The translations under genes were made by a program, and so were the position numbers. A stretch of DNA of 64,000 nucleotides, taken from contig CM036201.1 of the NCBI GenBank assembly GCA_020631735.1, positions 77,276,087-77,340,086 on the forward strand. Direction: 5' to 3'. This document shows positions 43,941 through 54,602 of the stretch, in pieces (the stretch's first letter is position 1; the number at the start of each line of letters is the position of its first letter). Source of the DNA: Saccharum officinarum (taxonomy: Eukaryota > Streptophyta > Magnoliopsida > Poales > Poaceae). The notes under the pieces are model-generated. The model ran no database searches and was not told the DNA's origin. It saw only the letters and a program-made list of their open reading frames with translations.

Positions 43941-44304
43941 TGATACGGCGTGGCCGCCGTGGAGTACGCAGGGGAGAGTGGAGAAGAAGTTGGGACTGAG
44001 AACTGGAACGGAGAGGATATCGTGGCAATGGTGTGGGCAGTTCGCCGGCGGCAGCGGCAGAATCGCGCGCAGCCACCGTCGAAGATGAACCCCACCCACA
44101 CGGGAGGTTCTATTCTTCTTCGATGCCTGATTACAGCATTCCTAGGACACCTTTATACTCCAGGTGTCTTCCTAACAAACCAAATCCCCGATCCTATAAT
44201 TCCTCCTGATTTATTGCTTTCTAAAATAACTGGAGGCGCCTCAGCCACTAGTGGCGCGCCTGGCCTTGCGCCGGTACTGCCTTCCTATGAAGGAGTCCAC
44301 AACA
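43941..44304 (-). repeat. Gypsy 3' LTR
   Basis: 364 bp, TGATACGG...CCACAACA on the plus strand. The polyprotein stop codon (44243-44241) lies 64 bases inside this LTR. A minus-strand TATAAAG lies at 44157-44151. Confidence 0.95.
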
Positions 44305-47300
44305 TTTCCCTCCTCCCCAACAAACAGCTCGTCCGCGAGCTGAAATGTAGGGTAGCGCTCCTTGAAGTCGGCGATAGGCTCCCAGGTAGCATCAGCGGTA
44401 GGAAGTCCCTCCCAGAGCACCAGGAGTTCCCAGCGTCCGCGGTTGAGACGAGCCCGAACCACTTTCATCGGGGTTGGAACCACACGGCCCCTGAGGATGG
44501 CAGGCAGAGGCATGGGTGCAGCTGGAGGAACGCCCACGAATTTCTTCAGCAGAGCCACATGAAAGACATCATGGATGCGGGCCTTCGGGGGTAGCTGCAG
44601 GCGGTAAGCAACAGCGCCCAGTCGCTCGACCACCTGATATGGGCCAAAATAACGGGCAGCAAGCTTGGAAGGAGATGCCGCTGTAATTCCCACCGCAGTG
44701 CGCTGATGAAGGCGGAGCAGAACCCAATCGCCAACAGCAAACTCCACATCGCGACGCTTCTTGTTGTGGTGCTCCCGCATGGTGTCCTGAGCAAGGATGA
44801 GGCGATCCCTGACCTCAGTCAAGAACGTGTCACGGTCCTGGAGCTGACGATCCACAGCCGCGACACGAGCTGTTCCTGGCGTGTAGGACATCAAAGTTGG
44901 TGGTGCCCGGCCATAGACCACTTCAAACGGCGTGGACCGAAGGGCGGACTGGTAGGAGGTGTTGAAGCAGAATTCCGCCCAGGGCAGCCACTGAAGCCAC
45001 GAGCTAGGACGATCCCCCGCTAAGCACCGCAGGTACATGACGATGATCCGGTTAGTGACCTCTGATTGGCCGTCCGTCTGAGGATGGAAGGCCGAGCTGC
45101 GCAGGAGCTTGACACCAGCCAACTTGAACAATTCCTCCCAGAAATGGTAGGTGAAGACCGTATCACGGTCACTGACGATTGAGCATGGGAAGCCGTACAG
45201 CCGGACGATGTTGTCGAAGAAAGCCCGGGCAATGGACTGTGCAGAGTACGGATGGCTCAAGGCGACGAAATGAGCCATCTTGGAGAAACGATCAACAATG
45301 GTCAAGATGACCGACTTGCCGCCAACCCTTGGGAAGCCTTCGACGAAGTCCATGGCGATGTCGCTCCAGATAGAGGTGGGCACAGGAAGGGGCTGCAGCA
45401 GACCAGCCGGATGGAGATGCTCCGTCTTGTTGCGCTGACAGACGGAGCAGCCCCGGACGAAGTCCTGGACCAGTTGATGGAGCCGGCTGTGGTAGAAGGA
45501 GGCACGCAGACGGTGGAGAGTCTTTTGTGCACCTTCATGTCCAGCCTCATGGGCATCACGAAGGAGTTGTGGCCACAGGCGGGAGCCCTCTGGGACGAAG
45601 CCACGGCTGTTGTACAGCAGCAGCCCGTCCACCAGCTGCCACCCCTCTGGCGCTGTGCCGGCAGCCAGCTGGTGGCACAAGTCTTGAGCCGCAGCGTCCT
45701 CCCGCAGTTCCTGCCGCAGGGTGTCGTAGTCGGTGAAGAGCGGTCCGGAGAGGGTCAGCAGCGCTGCCCCCTCGTCGCGGCGGGACAGCGCGTCGGCGAC
45801 GGTGTTGAGCCTCCCTGCACGGTATTCGACCGTGAGGTCGTACCCAAACAGCTTGGAGACCCATGTATGTTGCGGAATCGTCGTTAGGCGTTGGTCGAGG
45901 AGGAACTTGAGGCTCCAATGGTCAGTGCGGACGGTGAAGGCGCGACCCCAGAGGTAAGGCCGCCAATGATGGACTGCCTTGACCAGCCCTATGAGTTCAC
46001 GTTCATAGGCTGGTAGCTTGGCATGAGGAGGAGCAACCGGGCGGCTGAAGAAGGCGATGTCACCGTCTCCTTGATGCAGCACAGCACCAAAGCCAGCACC
46101 GGACGCATCGCAGTCCACCATGAACCGCTTGGTGAAGTCGGGCAGCTGAAGAAGAGGTGTCGTAACCAGCGCCGACTTGAGAGTGAGAAAGGCCGCCTCA
46201 GCCTCCGCCGTCCAGGTGAAGGCCTCGCGCTTGAGGAGGGCGGTAAGCGGTGCTGCCACACCGCCGTACCCGGCGATGAACTTCCGGTAGTAACCGGTAA
46301 GGCCGAGAAACCCGCGCAGCGCTCGAACCGAGCGGGGTGTTGGCCATGCCTCCACCGCAGCAACCTTATCAGCATCCATGGCGACTCCCTCGGCGTTGAT
46401 AATGTGACCGAGGTAGGCCACCGAAGGTTTGCCGAAGGAACATTTAGAGCGCTTGGCGTAGAGATGATGGTCACGCAGCTGCTGCAGCACAATCTTGACA
46501 TGCTGTAAGTGCTCAGCCCACGAGTGGCTGTAGATCAAAATATCATCAAAAAATACAAGCACAAAGCGGCGGATATATGGCTTCAAGATGTCATTCATGA
46601 GTGCTTGAAAAGTAGCAGGCGCGTTGGTGAGGCCGAAGGGCATGACGAGGAACTCAAAATGGCCACGGTGCGTCCGGAAGGCTGTCTTGGCGATGTCATC
46701 CGGATGCATGCGCACCTGGTGGTACCCGCTGCGAAGGTCGATCTTGGTGAAGAAGCGGGCACCCTTCAGCTCATCCAGGAGCTCATCGACCACCGGAATC
46801 GGGTACTTGTCCTTGACGGTGGCGTCGTTGAGGGCTCGGTAGTCGACGCAGAAACGCCAAGTGTCGTCGTGCTTGCGGACCAAGAGCACCGGGGAGGAAA
46901 ATGGTGAAGTCGACTCGCTGATGATCCCTTGGCCGAGCATGTCCTCGCACTGCCGTTCGATCTCATCCTTCAAGAGCTGTGGGTATCGATACGGCCGCAC
47001 CGCCACCGGTGGAGTGTTGGGCAGGAGGTGGATCCTGTGGTCGTGGCGGCGCTGCGGGGGCAGGCCACGAGGCTCGTCGAAGATGTCATTGTAGGATTGT
47101 AGGAGGTCCTCCAGGACAGCACGGGGATCAGCTATGGCGCGAGCGGCCAATCCCCGGCTGTGGACACCGGTCCAGTGGTGGGAGCGACCGTTGTACCAGA
47201 AGGACATCGCGAGGGCGTCGAAGTCCCAAACGATGGGTCCTAGCGTCCGGAGCCACTGGACGCCAAGGACCAGGTCGAAGCCGCCCAAGTCGAGGGCGAA

Positions 47301-48950
47301 GCAGTCGATGGAGAACGCCTCACCGCCGATGGTGACCGGAGTAGCCAGGCAGATGCCGGGGCTGCGTACCCGATCGCCGTTGGCCACCATGACGTTGAGG
47401 CCAGCTCTCGGCGTGACGGTGAGCCCCAGACGCTGCGCACGCGCGGAGTTGATGAACGTGTGCGTGGAGCCGGTGTCCACCAGCGCCCGCAGCTGTGTCC
47501 CGCCCACTGTGACCTGCAGCAACATTGAATCCGCGGCCTTGAGGCCAGTCAGGGCGTGGAGAGAGATCTCCAGGTCGTTGATGTCGCTGAGGGGGTCGTC
47601 TTCGTCATCCACCAAGTCCATGAGGAAGATTCCCTTGGCGGCGCACTGGTGCTCCTTGCTATATGGTTCCGGGCAGAAGTAGCACTGCCCGTTTCGGCGT
47701 TTCTCCTGCATCTCCGCCGGTGTAAGACGGCGGAAGCGTGGCCGAGGGCCCTCCGGCTTGCCCTCTGGCGGAGGGCCACCCGGGGCGCTGGTGGAGTAGG
47801 CCGACGCGATCGCGCGGTGGCCGGATCCCTTCGGTGCCGTCGAACTGTTGACCGCAGAAGACTCCGCGTGACGCTGCTCGAACGCCCGCGCGAGGCTCAT
47901 GGCCTTCTGGAGGTCGACGGGGTATTGCATCTCGACGTCGTGCGCGAGCGGTTGACCCAATCCTCCAGTGTAGAGGTTGATCACCGTCCGTGGGGCGAGG
48001 TCGGTGCAGCGCGCGAGCAGGGCCTGGAACTGGCGCGAGTACGCCTCCACAGTACCCGTGCGGACCAGCGCCTTGATCTCAGCCATCGAATTGGTGCGGA
48101 TCGGTGGCCCGAAGCGGAGGTTGACGAAGTCGACGAAGCGTGGCCACGGCACCAAGCCGAAGTCACGCTCCATCTGGTAGTACCAATCTGCCGCGGTGCC
48201 GTTGAGGTACAGCGAGGCCATCCACACCTTCTCATCATCGGGAACCTGATGGCCACGGAAGAAGTTGTCGCATTTGTTGAGCCAGGTCAGCGGATCAGAC
48301 TCACCGTCGAAGGTGGGAAATGGAATTTTGGGCGGACGGTGAGGTTCGCGGTGACGGTCGATGAAACGGTCGTAGTCCCGCCCACCGCGCCCATAATCGC
48401 GGCCCGCACGTCCAGACTCGCGGCCCCCGCCGCCGAATCGCTCGAAGCCGCGGAAATCGCGGTCGTCGTAGGCGCGGCTGTCGGTGTAGCGGCGCTCGGC
48501 GCGATCGTCGTACCCGCGGTCCTCGAAGTACCCGCGGCCGCCGCGGTCTGCATACCCGCGGTCGCCATGGCCGTCGGAAAAACGGCCGCCGCGGGCGCCG
48601 AAGTCGTGCGCGTCCCGGTCAGCGAAGCCGTGGCCGCCTCGGTCGGCCGAGTCGCGTGCGCCGCGGACGTAGACGTCGCGGTCGAAGGTGAGGCCGCGCG
48701 GACCGAAGGGGTCGCGATCGCGGATGGCGCGCTCGCGGAAGTCCGCCCAAGCGCGGTCACGGTGGGACCCCTGGTCCATGTCGTCCGCGTCGGCGCGGAG
48801 GTTGTCCGTCGCGTCGAGATCTTCCTCGTCGGCGCCCTTCCCAGCAGCGGGCTTGCCGCCCTCCATGCGCGCAAGACGGGAGTCATGAGAATTGAGTCGA
48901 TTGGTGATGGTGGTGAGTTGACCCAAGATGCGATCCAGCTTCTCGTCCAT
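44241..48950 (-). CDS. Gypsy gag-pol polyprotein with C-terminal chromodomain (1569 aa, intact)
   Basis: A complete gag-protease-RT-RNase H-integrase polyprotein of an LTR retrotransposon; its proteins would package, copy and integrate the element. The start chosen is the ATG at 48950-48948 ([12 protein letters not shown]), because the frame upstream lies in the primer site and LTR. Visible in order: an Arg/Gly/Asp-rich low-complexity segment (about 48700-48330), a retrotransposon gag domain ([11 protein letters not shown]), a CYFC...C knuckle-like region near 47680, protease LVDTGST near 47470, RT with FFDD near 46545, RNase H beginning VDCDASG near 46105, an HHCC zinc region near 45500-45420, and an integrase core with AMDF, SDRD and SEVTN acidic residues. 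A chromodomain ([20 protein letters not shown]) near 44440-44370 ends the protein. All catalytic acidic residues are present and there is no stop or frameshift. Confidence 0.93.
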   Translation of the reverse strand: MDEKLDRILGQLTTITNRLNSHDSRLARMEGGKPAAGKGADEEDLDATDNLRADADDMDQGSHRDRAWADFRERAIRDRDPFGPRGLTFDRDVYVRGARDSADRGGHGFADRDAHDFGARGGRFSDGHGDRGYADRGGRGYFEDRGYDDRAERRYTDSRAYDDRDFRGFERFGGGGRESGRAGRDYGRGGRDYDRFIDRHREPHRPPKIPFPTFDGESDPLTWLNKCDNFFRGHQVPDDEKVWMASLYLNGTAADWYYQMERDFGLVPWPRFVDFVNLRFGPPIRTNSMAEIKALVRTGTVEAYSRQFQALLARCTDLAPRTVINLYTGGLGQPLAHDVEMQYPVDLQKAMSLARAFEQRHAESSAVNSSTAPKGSGHRAIASAYSTSAPGGPPPEGKPEGPRPRFRRLTPAEMQEKRRNGQCYFCPEPYSKEHQCAAKGIFLMDLVDDEDDPLSDINDLEISLHALTGLKAADSMLLQVTVGGTQLRALVDTGSTHTFINSARAQRLGLTVTPRAGLNVMVANGDRVRSPGICLATPVTIGGEAFSIDCFALDLGGFDLVLGVQWLRTLGPIVWDFDALAMSFWYNGRSHHWTGVHSRGLAARAIADPRAVLEDLLQSYNDIFDEPRGLPPQRRHDHRIHLLPNTPPVAVRPYRYPQLLKDEIERQCEDMLGQGIISESTSPFSSPVLLVRKHDDTWRFCVDYRALNDATVKDKYPIPVVDELLDELKGARFFTKIDLRSGYHQVRMHPDDIAKTAFRTHRGHFEFLVMPFGLTNAPATFQALMNDILKPYIRRFVLVFFDDILIYSHSWAEHLQHVKIVLQQLRDHHLYAKRSKCSFGKPSVAYLGHIINAEGVAMDADKVAAVEAWPTPRSVRALRGFLGLTGYYRKFIAGYGGVAAPLTALLKREAFTWTAEAEAAFLTLKSALVTTPLLQLPDFTKRFMVDCDASGAGFGAVLHQGDGDIAFFSRPVAPPHAKLPAYERELIGLVKAVHHWRPYLWGRAFTVRTDHWSLKFLLDQRLTTIPQHTWVSKLFGYDLTVEYRAGRLNTVADALSRRDEGAALLTLSGPLFTDYDTLRQELREDAAAQDLCHQLAAGTAPEGWQLVDGLLLYNSRGFVPEGSRLWPQLLRDAHEAGHEGAQKTLHRLRASFYHSRLHQLVQDFVRGCSVCQRNKTEHLHPAGLLQPLPVPTSIWSDIAMDFVEGFPRVGGKSVILTIVDRFSKMAHFVALSHPYSAQSIARAFFDNIVRLYGFPCSIVSDRDTVFTYHFWEELFKLAGVKLLRSSAFHPQTDGQSEVTNRIIVMYLRCLAGDRPSSWLQWLPWAEFCFNTSYQSALRSTPFEVVYGRAPPTLMSYTPGTARVAAVDRQLQDRDTFLTEVRDRLILAQDTMREHHNKKRRDVEFAVGDWVLLRLHQRTAVGITAASPSKLAARYFGPYQVVERLGAVAYRLQLPPKARIHDVFHVALLKKFVGVPPAAPMPLPAILRGRVVPTPMKVVRARLNRGRWELLVLWEGLPTADATWEPIADFKERYPTFQLADELFVGEEGNVVDSFIGRQYRRKARRATSG

Positions 48951-49002
48951 GGCCGCAGGAACAGAGGAGGTGCCGGACCGAGAGGTCGATGCACCGGAGA
49001 TG

Positions 49003-49015
49003 GTCTCTGATACCA
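49003..49015 (-). promoter_or_regulatory. Gypsy primer-binding site (initiator tRNA-Met type)
   Basis: The minus-strand sequence TGGTATCAGAGAC lies three bases inside the 5' LTR boundary and matches the tRNA-iMet complement used by many plant retrotransposons. Confidence 0.85.
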
Positions 49016-49018
49016 AAT

Positions 49019-49382
49019 TGATACGGCGTGGCCGCCGTGGAGTACGCAGGGGAGAGTGGAGAAGAAGTTGGGACTGAGAACTGGAACGGAGAGGATATCG
49101 TGACAATGGTGTGGGCAGTTCGCCGGCGGCAGCGGCAGAATCGCGCGCAGCCACCGTCGAAGATGAACCCCACCCACACGGGAGGTTCTATTCTTCTTCG
49201 ATGCCTGATTACAGCATTCCTAGGACACCTTTATACTCCAGGTGTCTTCCTAACAAACCAAATCCCCGATCCTATAATTTCTCCTGATTTATTGCTTTCT
49301 AAAATAACTGGAGGCGCCTCAGCCACTAGTGGCGCGCCTGGCCTTGCGCCGGTACTGCCTTCCTATGAAGGAGTCCACAACA
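49019..49382 (-). repeat. Gypsy 5' LTR with promoter
   Basis: 364 bp; a minus-strand TATAAAG box at 49235-49229 is the likely core promoter. It differs from the 3' LTR at two positions by eye. Confidence 0.95.
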
Positions 49383-50643
49383 GCTATGTGTACATATCTT
49401 CCGCCTAAAACAGTGATCAAGCAGATAGATAAGTTCCGAAAGCACTGTCTATGGAGGGGTTTGATGTTAATAGTAGAACTCCACTCAAAGCAGCTTGGAC
49501 TATGGTTTGTGATTCAAAGGAGAATGGAGGTCTAGGTGTTCTCAATCTGCGTACTCAGAATGAAAACCTGCTTTTGAAGCATCTGCATAATTTTTTTAAT
49601 AAGCAAGACATCCATGGATCCATCTCATTTGGAACAAATATTATGCTTCTAGACGATTGCCAGCTACTGCCAGAATTGGCTCTTTCTGGTGGCGTGACAT
49701 TCTAAAGTTGCTGGGTACCTTCAAAGGGTTCACTTCTGTTATAGTTGGTGATGGTTTATCATGTTTCCTTTGGACAGATCAATGGATTAGTCCAACTCTA
49801 CAGAATACTTTTCCTAAACTCCATTCCTATGCTAGAAATCCTGGCATTTCTTTGAAGCAAGCTTGTCAGTCTGAATCTTTGCGGGACCTCTTTTACTTGC
49901 CTTCGTCTGTTGAGGCCTTTTAGCAGTTTCAGTCTTTGCAGATGCAACTGAATACAATGTAGCTTTCTCAGGATTCAGATACTTGGGTCTACAGCTAGAA
50001 TTCAAATATGTTTTCTTCGCAAAAAACTTATGCACACTTGATAGGGAGGCAGCAGGTTCATAGAGCTTTTTCTTGGTTGTGGAAATCCTGTAGTCAAAAC
50101 AAGAGGAAAGTCTTTTTTTGGTTGTTACTAAAGGATCGCTTGAATACAAGAAATTTGTTGCGACGAAAGACAATGTTCCTTGAACACTATAATTGTGCAA
50201 TCTGTATGCATTCGGTGGAGGAAACTTTGCAACATTTATTCCTAGACTGCCCCTTTGTTGCAACCATGTGGAACACGTTGGGTCTGATTGTTCATCATAC
50301 AACTGACCCCTTGACATCTTTGTTTCCTTCAGAACACAGTAGAATGTTCCGTTTTTCATGGAGATTATTATATCAATGTGTTGGGCTATTTGGTCAGTCC
50401 GCAATGACTCAATCTTTAGACACTCGCCCCCTCGGTACAGTCTGGGAAGCGTCACTTCAAACTGGAATTTCCTCGGGTTATTCTTCGGGCAAAAGGAGCT
50501 TATAAAGCAATGATTAGTCAATGGCTACAAGTCTATGTGTAATCTTTTTAATTTTCTTTGTCTCCTAATGGGAGTTGTATGAACCAGTTTGTTTTCAATA
50601 AAAGCTCAGTAGGGAGCCATCCCTCCTGTTTACCCTCAAAAAA
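49383..50643 (+). mobile_element. LINE 2, 3' segment with poly(A)
   Basis: Resumes after the gypsy element with the RT connection region (TVIKQIDKFRKHCLWRG near 49410), SKENGGLGVLNLRTQNE near 49520-49565 and a FLWTDQWI motif near 49770. The C-terminal zinc-finger-like domain (CAICMHSVEETLQHLFLDCPF) lies near 50195-50260. A short 3' UTR with AATAAA near 50599 ends in an A run at about 50637-50643. Several stops and frame changes are present. Confidence 0.85.
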
Positions 50644-50841
50644 CTCATGAGGCATGCAAATGCATATGATGTTTCTTCTACACATAATATATATGCAGAC
50701 TATATCGTCCAAGATGGCATAATTCATTTCGTTATATAGATGCGATTATCTCTTGTATGCTTAAAAAACTATCTAGAATGCCATCATAATTAAACAAAAC
50801 CGCCATATGAGACTGCAAAAAAGTGAGCTACATAATTGTTA
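50644..50841. other. Short spacer
   Basis: AT-rich, non-coding; nothing is recognised. Confidence 0.4.
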
Positions 50842-52721
50842 TACGAAGGACCGAAAACGGTGACCAGAGGAGGGTGAATGGGAGCCTCAAAATTTCTTTC
50901 GAAATATTTTGACGCTGTCCCAAAACTAACCATCAAACTCGCAAACCATACACCGCGATGTCCACGGTCTAATTAGTGGGTAGCGGAACACCACAAAAGC
51001 AAGAACCAGTTCCCGATCCGGAGAATAGAAAATAGGATACCAATTCCTATAGCCAAGTGGTGACGAGAGTATCTAGATAAGTTACTTGGATCGATACAAG
51101 AACAACGCAGAAAGCGGAACTCGAGTCGGAGCACAAACGCGGAAGATACTAATGAAAACGCGAGCTTTGGAATTTTAGACCGGAAATTTCCTGGCCCTCA
51201 ACCAGAAATTCCTACCAGCAAATCGGAGGAGAGAGTGCCACCGGACTCGATTCGGCGGTGCACCGCTCAGGTCCCGACGGTGCCAATCGCGCTCACAGGA
51301 GCAGCGCTGCGCAGCCGAGTCGGACAGCAGGGGCGCGGGTCTGCTCGCGCCAGGTGCCCGACGAACGGAGAAACGAGCGCTCGGCGCTGACCGCTGAAAC
51401 CGCTCGAACGGCTCGGAGAACAGCACGAGCGGAGGGGCTGCTCCCCACTGCGTGCGCACGCCCCAGCGAACAAAGAGCGGGAGGAAAACAGGTGCACGCC
51501 TGACGCCTGGTGGATTGCTGCCAAAGCAACTCGGCCAGGAGATGCACACGACCGAGATGGCTCACAGGTGCCCACACGGATGCACAGACAACGAAGAACA
51601 GCAGAGAACGAACAGGACACGAGCAAACGAAAATTCTAACAGAAACTTGACCAAACTCCACGAGTCGTTCCCAAAATTCGCACAGATAAAATTCACCCAG
51701 CTATAAACCTACTCCCAAAAAATTATCGCTTGGATTCACCCAAACTCTGGAAAATTCCGATTGAAGTCGAGCACGAAAATGGGAAAAACCAAGAACACCG
51801 AGGAACAAAAATCACACACAAAAGCGACAAATCCCAGAGGGCACGAGAAGGATTCAGACCTTCATTCTCACATCACATCTTCAGTTTACACTCACGAATT
51901 TCTTCACAGGTGGACCACTAAGGAAAGGGGAAAACCTAGGGTAAAGAAGAAAAATGAAAATGGGAGAGGTGAGGGTGATTGGGGACACTCTCGTCCTATT
52001 TACCAGGGCTATTACACAGTCCTAATTTTGCCCCTAGATATATTGAGCCGAACCACTTCACCCGAGGGCGTAATAGTCCAACTCTTTTTTTGTCGATCGG
52101 ACGACCACGCTTTCTGCACAGATTTGCTTCACCTCGACACAACCTTTGTAATTCCGTCATGTGCTACCCCGTTCCTCCTCGAAACCTCCGCCCGGGTTTG
52201 AGGCCCAAACCCGGAAACCGTCAGCCGATGGTTTTTTTAGGTCAAACCACCAAACCGTCCGTAAGTAGCGTACTCCACACGCGTCTCCCGCAACTTGACG
52301 CGTGTCACCTCGTCCTTAACCGCTCGGCCGCCAAGTTTTTCAGAGCCTCCCACTCGACTTGCTCGACCGCCGTCTTGACTCGGTCAACACAGTCACTCCT
52401 CTATATACACTTGCACTTGTCGATGTCCCCAAGTGTCAGCCACTGCGGCTAGTCATCCACCTTCTCCGGTCCCTCAGTTCAAGCCTCCGACGTCCGTCCT
52501 TCACCACTACCGGTCCCTTAGCACAAACCCGCTTGACCTTCACCTTCGTCGTCAACCACTGCCTCGGAACTCCACACCTGCATACCACAAGCCAAAAGAC
52601 ATGTTGCACAACCCAAATCATACCACGGTTAGTCTTCAAACTCAACCCGAAGCGTCAGCTCGTTGACAATCACACATCACAAATCCAAACCACAAGGACA
52701 CATATCAACCTTGTGTTCGCA
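50842..52721 (-). repeat. SIRE-like LTR (second element, truncated) about 1.9 kb
   Basis: The right end TTCGCA is followed on the plus strand by ATCTCCCCCTTGATGAG, whose complement CATCAAGGGGGAGAT is a SIRE-type polypurine tract. The left end TACGAAGGACCG would pair with it as a decayed TGCGAA terminus. The GAGGGTGAATGGGAG phrase near 50870 parallels the GAGGGGGGGTGAATTGGG near the start of the other SIRE-like LTR. A minus-strand TATATAG lies at 52407-52401. No full protein is encoded. Boundaries are inferred from end symmetry, not from a partner copy. Confidence 0.65.
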
Positions 52722-53200
52722 ATCTCCCCCTTGATGAGTGCATTGTCAACACCAAAACAAATACAGCAGAGAGTAAGCATAGAGAAAGAGGAAGAAGAAG
52801 AGAACTCACCCAAATGACTAAAAGCCAAAGAAAAGTCAAAATTGGGTCATTTGAAGTGAGCAAAACTTGATCTCCAAAGACATGGGCAACGACTCGACGT
52901 AACCAAGTAAAATACAGCTAGCCCTCAACAAGAGGTAGAAAGGGGCTCAACACCACTAGCAAGGCTCAAATCGCCTGAAAACAGCTAGGCCCTCCAAAAG
53001 AGGCAAAAGCTCAACACATCTAGCAAAAGCAACTCAAAATGCAACTCTCCCTGAACAAATGCAATCTCTCAAATGAATGTATACATGCTGGATTTGTGTG
53101 TCACTCTCCCCCTTTTGGCATATGCACTTATTAAGCTAAAACCCAAAGATTGCAACTCCCCCTCAGAAAACGCTATGAATGCAAAGGATACAACAATGCA
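52722..53200 (-). other. Polypurine tract and internal 3' spacer remnant of the second SIRE-like element
   Basis: Begins with the GGGGGAGAT tract (minus strand) and contains further pyrimidine blocks on the plus strand (CTCCCCCTTTTGGC near 53107, CTCCCCCTC near 53155), as in the 3' spacer of the other SIRE-like element. There is no coding sequence. It gives way near 53200 to unrelated repeat sequence. Confidence 0.55.
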
Positions 53201-53234
53201 GCAGCTTTAGGAGTATAGCAATTAGAGTGAAAAG

Positions 53235-53735
53235 ATGCTCTTACTAGTGCAAGTTTCTGTTCTCAATGTTTCATATTTTTTTTTAATGTTCGTTGCAAGT
53301 GTGTTTATCGGAATGTTGTATATGTTTTCACACATATATTGCAAGTGTTTTATCTGGATGTTGTGTATGTTTGCAATGATTTCAAGTGTTTTTCATGTGT
53401 TTTTGCAAGTGTTTCAGACGAATGTTTCAAATGTTTCATTGTATTTAGACGTATGTTGCAATTGTTGCATATGGATGTTTTAAAACTAGATTGGGGATTG
53501 CATCTCCCTCCTCGCCTTCTGCTGCCTCGCCTCGGTGCTGCCTTTTCACACATATATTGGAAGTGTTTTATCTTAAAGTTGCGTATGCTTGAAATGGTTT
53601 CAAGTTTTTTTTGCAAGTGTTTTTGACGTTTCAAATGTTTCATTGCCTTCACGTATGTGACAATTGTTGTATCTGGATGATTCAAAACTAGTAGGTATTG
53701 CATCTCCCTCGCCTTCTTCTGCCTCACCTCGGTGT
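53235..53735. repeat. Degenerate TTGCAAGTGTTT-type tandem repeats with a ~200-bp duplication
   Basis: Phrases of the type GTTGCAAGTGTTTTATCTGGATGTTG recur with variation every 30-40 bp. A larger unit of about 200 bp ending TGCATCTCCCTCCTCGCCTT (to about 53540) repeats at about 53548-53735. Repeats of this look are dispersed in grass genomes, often near transposon ends, but no terminal inverted repeats were found here. Confidence 0.65.
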
Positions 53736-54258
53736 CAGGCACAGGAAGCGAGGATAGGCGAAGGCGGTCCCCGTTGGCATGGGCGGTCCCTATGCGCATG
53801 TATGGGCGCACGAGAGCATGCAGTATGTGAAGCAACAGCCGGCGAGCATGCAACATCAGTAGGTGAACACGCAGCTGCAGTAGACGTGGGCTGGCAGACA
53901 CAGCAGGTGAGGCGTGGGTGCAGCAGGCGAGGCAGGCTCAGCAACACGGGCGTCTGGACGGAGGGCTAGCGTCAGGATGTTCGGACGGTAAATATTGTAT
54001 TTGCAAAAAGAATCCCCCTCATTTTTTGTAATATTATTATTTACAAAATAGTCCTGTCGCCTATCTCATCCACGCTCTTTGCTCCGGCGACAGCAGCCTC
54101 ACCGCTGCGAATGAGCGTCCAGCGGATGGAGGCCGTGAAAGCAGAAGAAAATGGAGGCAGCTTCAGAGCGCCGCGTCACATCCACGGTAGCAGACAATGG
54201 TGGGAGCAGCCAGAGGAGAGGAGGGTGTTGACTGTTAATTAAGATCAGAAGAGGATGC
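53736..54258. other. Non-coding spacer
   Basis: GC-rich first half, AT-rich second half. No gene or repeat termini are recognised. Confidence 0.35.
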
Positions 54259-54602
54259 TGTGGCAGAACCACCCAAAATAACACACTAACGGAGGTACTT
54301 GCCTTCCTCTAGGCACTAAGTACTCCGCCAGCGGCTATTCCAGCCGTTTCTGTCGAGCACACCCAATGAGAGACCTCGAAACCATTCACATTTTCATCTA
54401 GGATCCAATAATGAAAACAAGTACAATACTTAGTTTATTCCGTACAACATAGTCTTTAGAAATAAGTTATTACAATACCAAGTTCAGAGTACGGAATTAA
54501 AACAGCGGAAATAAATATCTAGCGAGCATAGCAAAGATCCATATGAGCCCAGCAGACGATCCTCCACACAAAGCCTCAAGCAGCACCTGCAACAGGGGTA
54601 AA
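54259..54602 (-). repeat. Truncated LTR copy (left)
   Basis: Direct repeat of 55784-56130, starting TGTGGCAGAACC. It ends where GGGGTAAA meets the gag coding sequence AGCGGTCC. Confidence 0.8.

Larger units (their letters stand above)
43941..49382 (-). mobile_element. Intact Ty3-gypsy chromovirus-type element (Reina-like), nested in LINE 2
   Basis: 5442 bp with 364-bp LTRs at 49019-49382 (5') and 43941-44304 (3'), flanked by exact GCTAT duplications (43936-43940 and 49383-49387). A TGGTATCAGAGAC primer-binding site (49015-49003 on the minus strand) follows the 5' LTR. A GGGGAGGAGGGAAA polypurine tract lies immediately before the 3' LTR. I count 2 differences between LTRs. One uninterrupted polyprotein fills the interior. 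Small size, short LTRs and a C-terminal chromodomain fit the Reina branch of chromoviruses. This is the youngest-looking insertion in the window. Confidence 0.95.

Noticed and set aside
43941..44594. Plus-strand open frame beginning in the gypsy 3' LTR
   Set aside because: The same peptide start occurs in the other LTR (49028) simply because the LTRs are duplicates; it then runs antisense to the polyprotein.
47556..49010. A 484-codon open frame on the plus strand opposite the gypsy gag
   Set aside because: It is the antisense shadow of the GC-rich gag/protease coding sequence, with Val/Ala/Arg-rich low-complexity translation and no domain; the minus-strand polyprotein explains the DNA.
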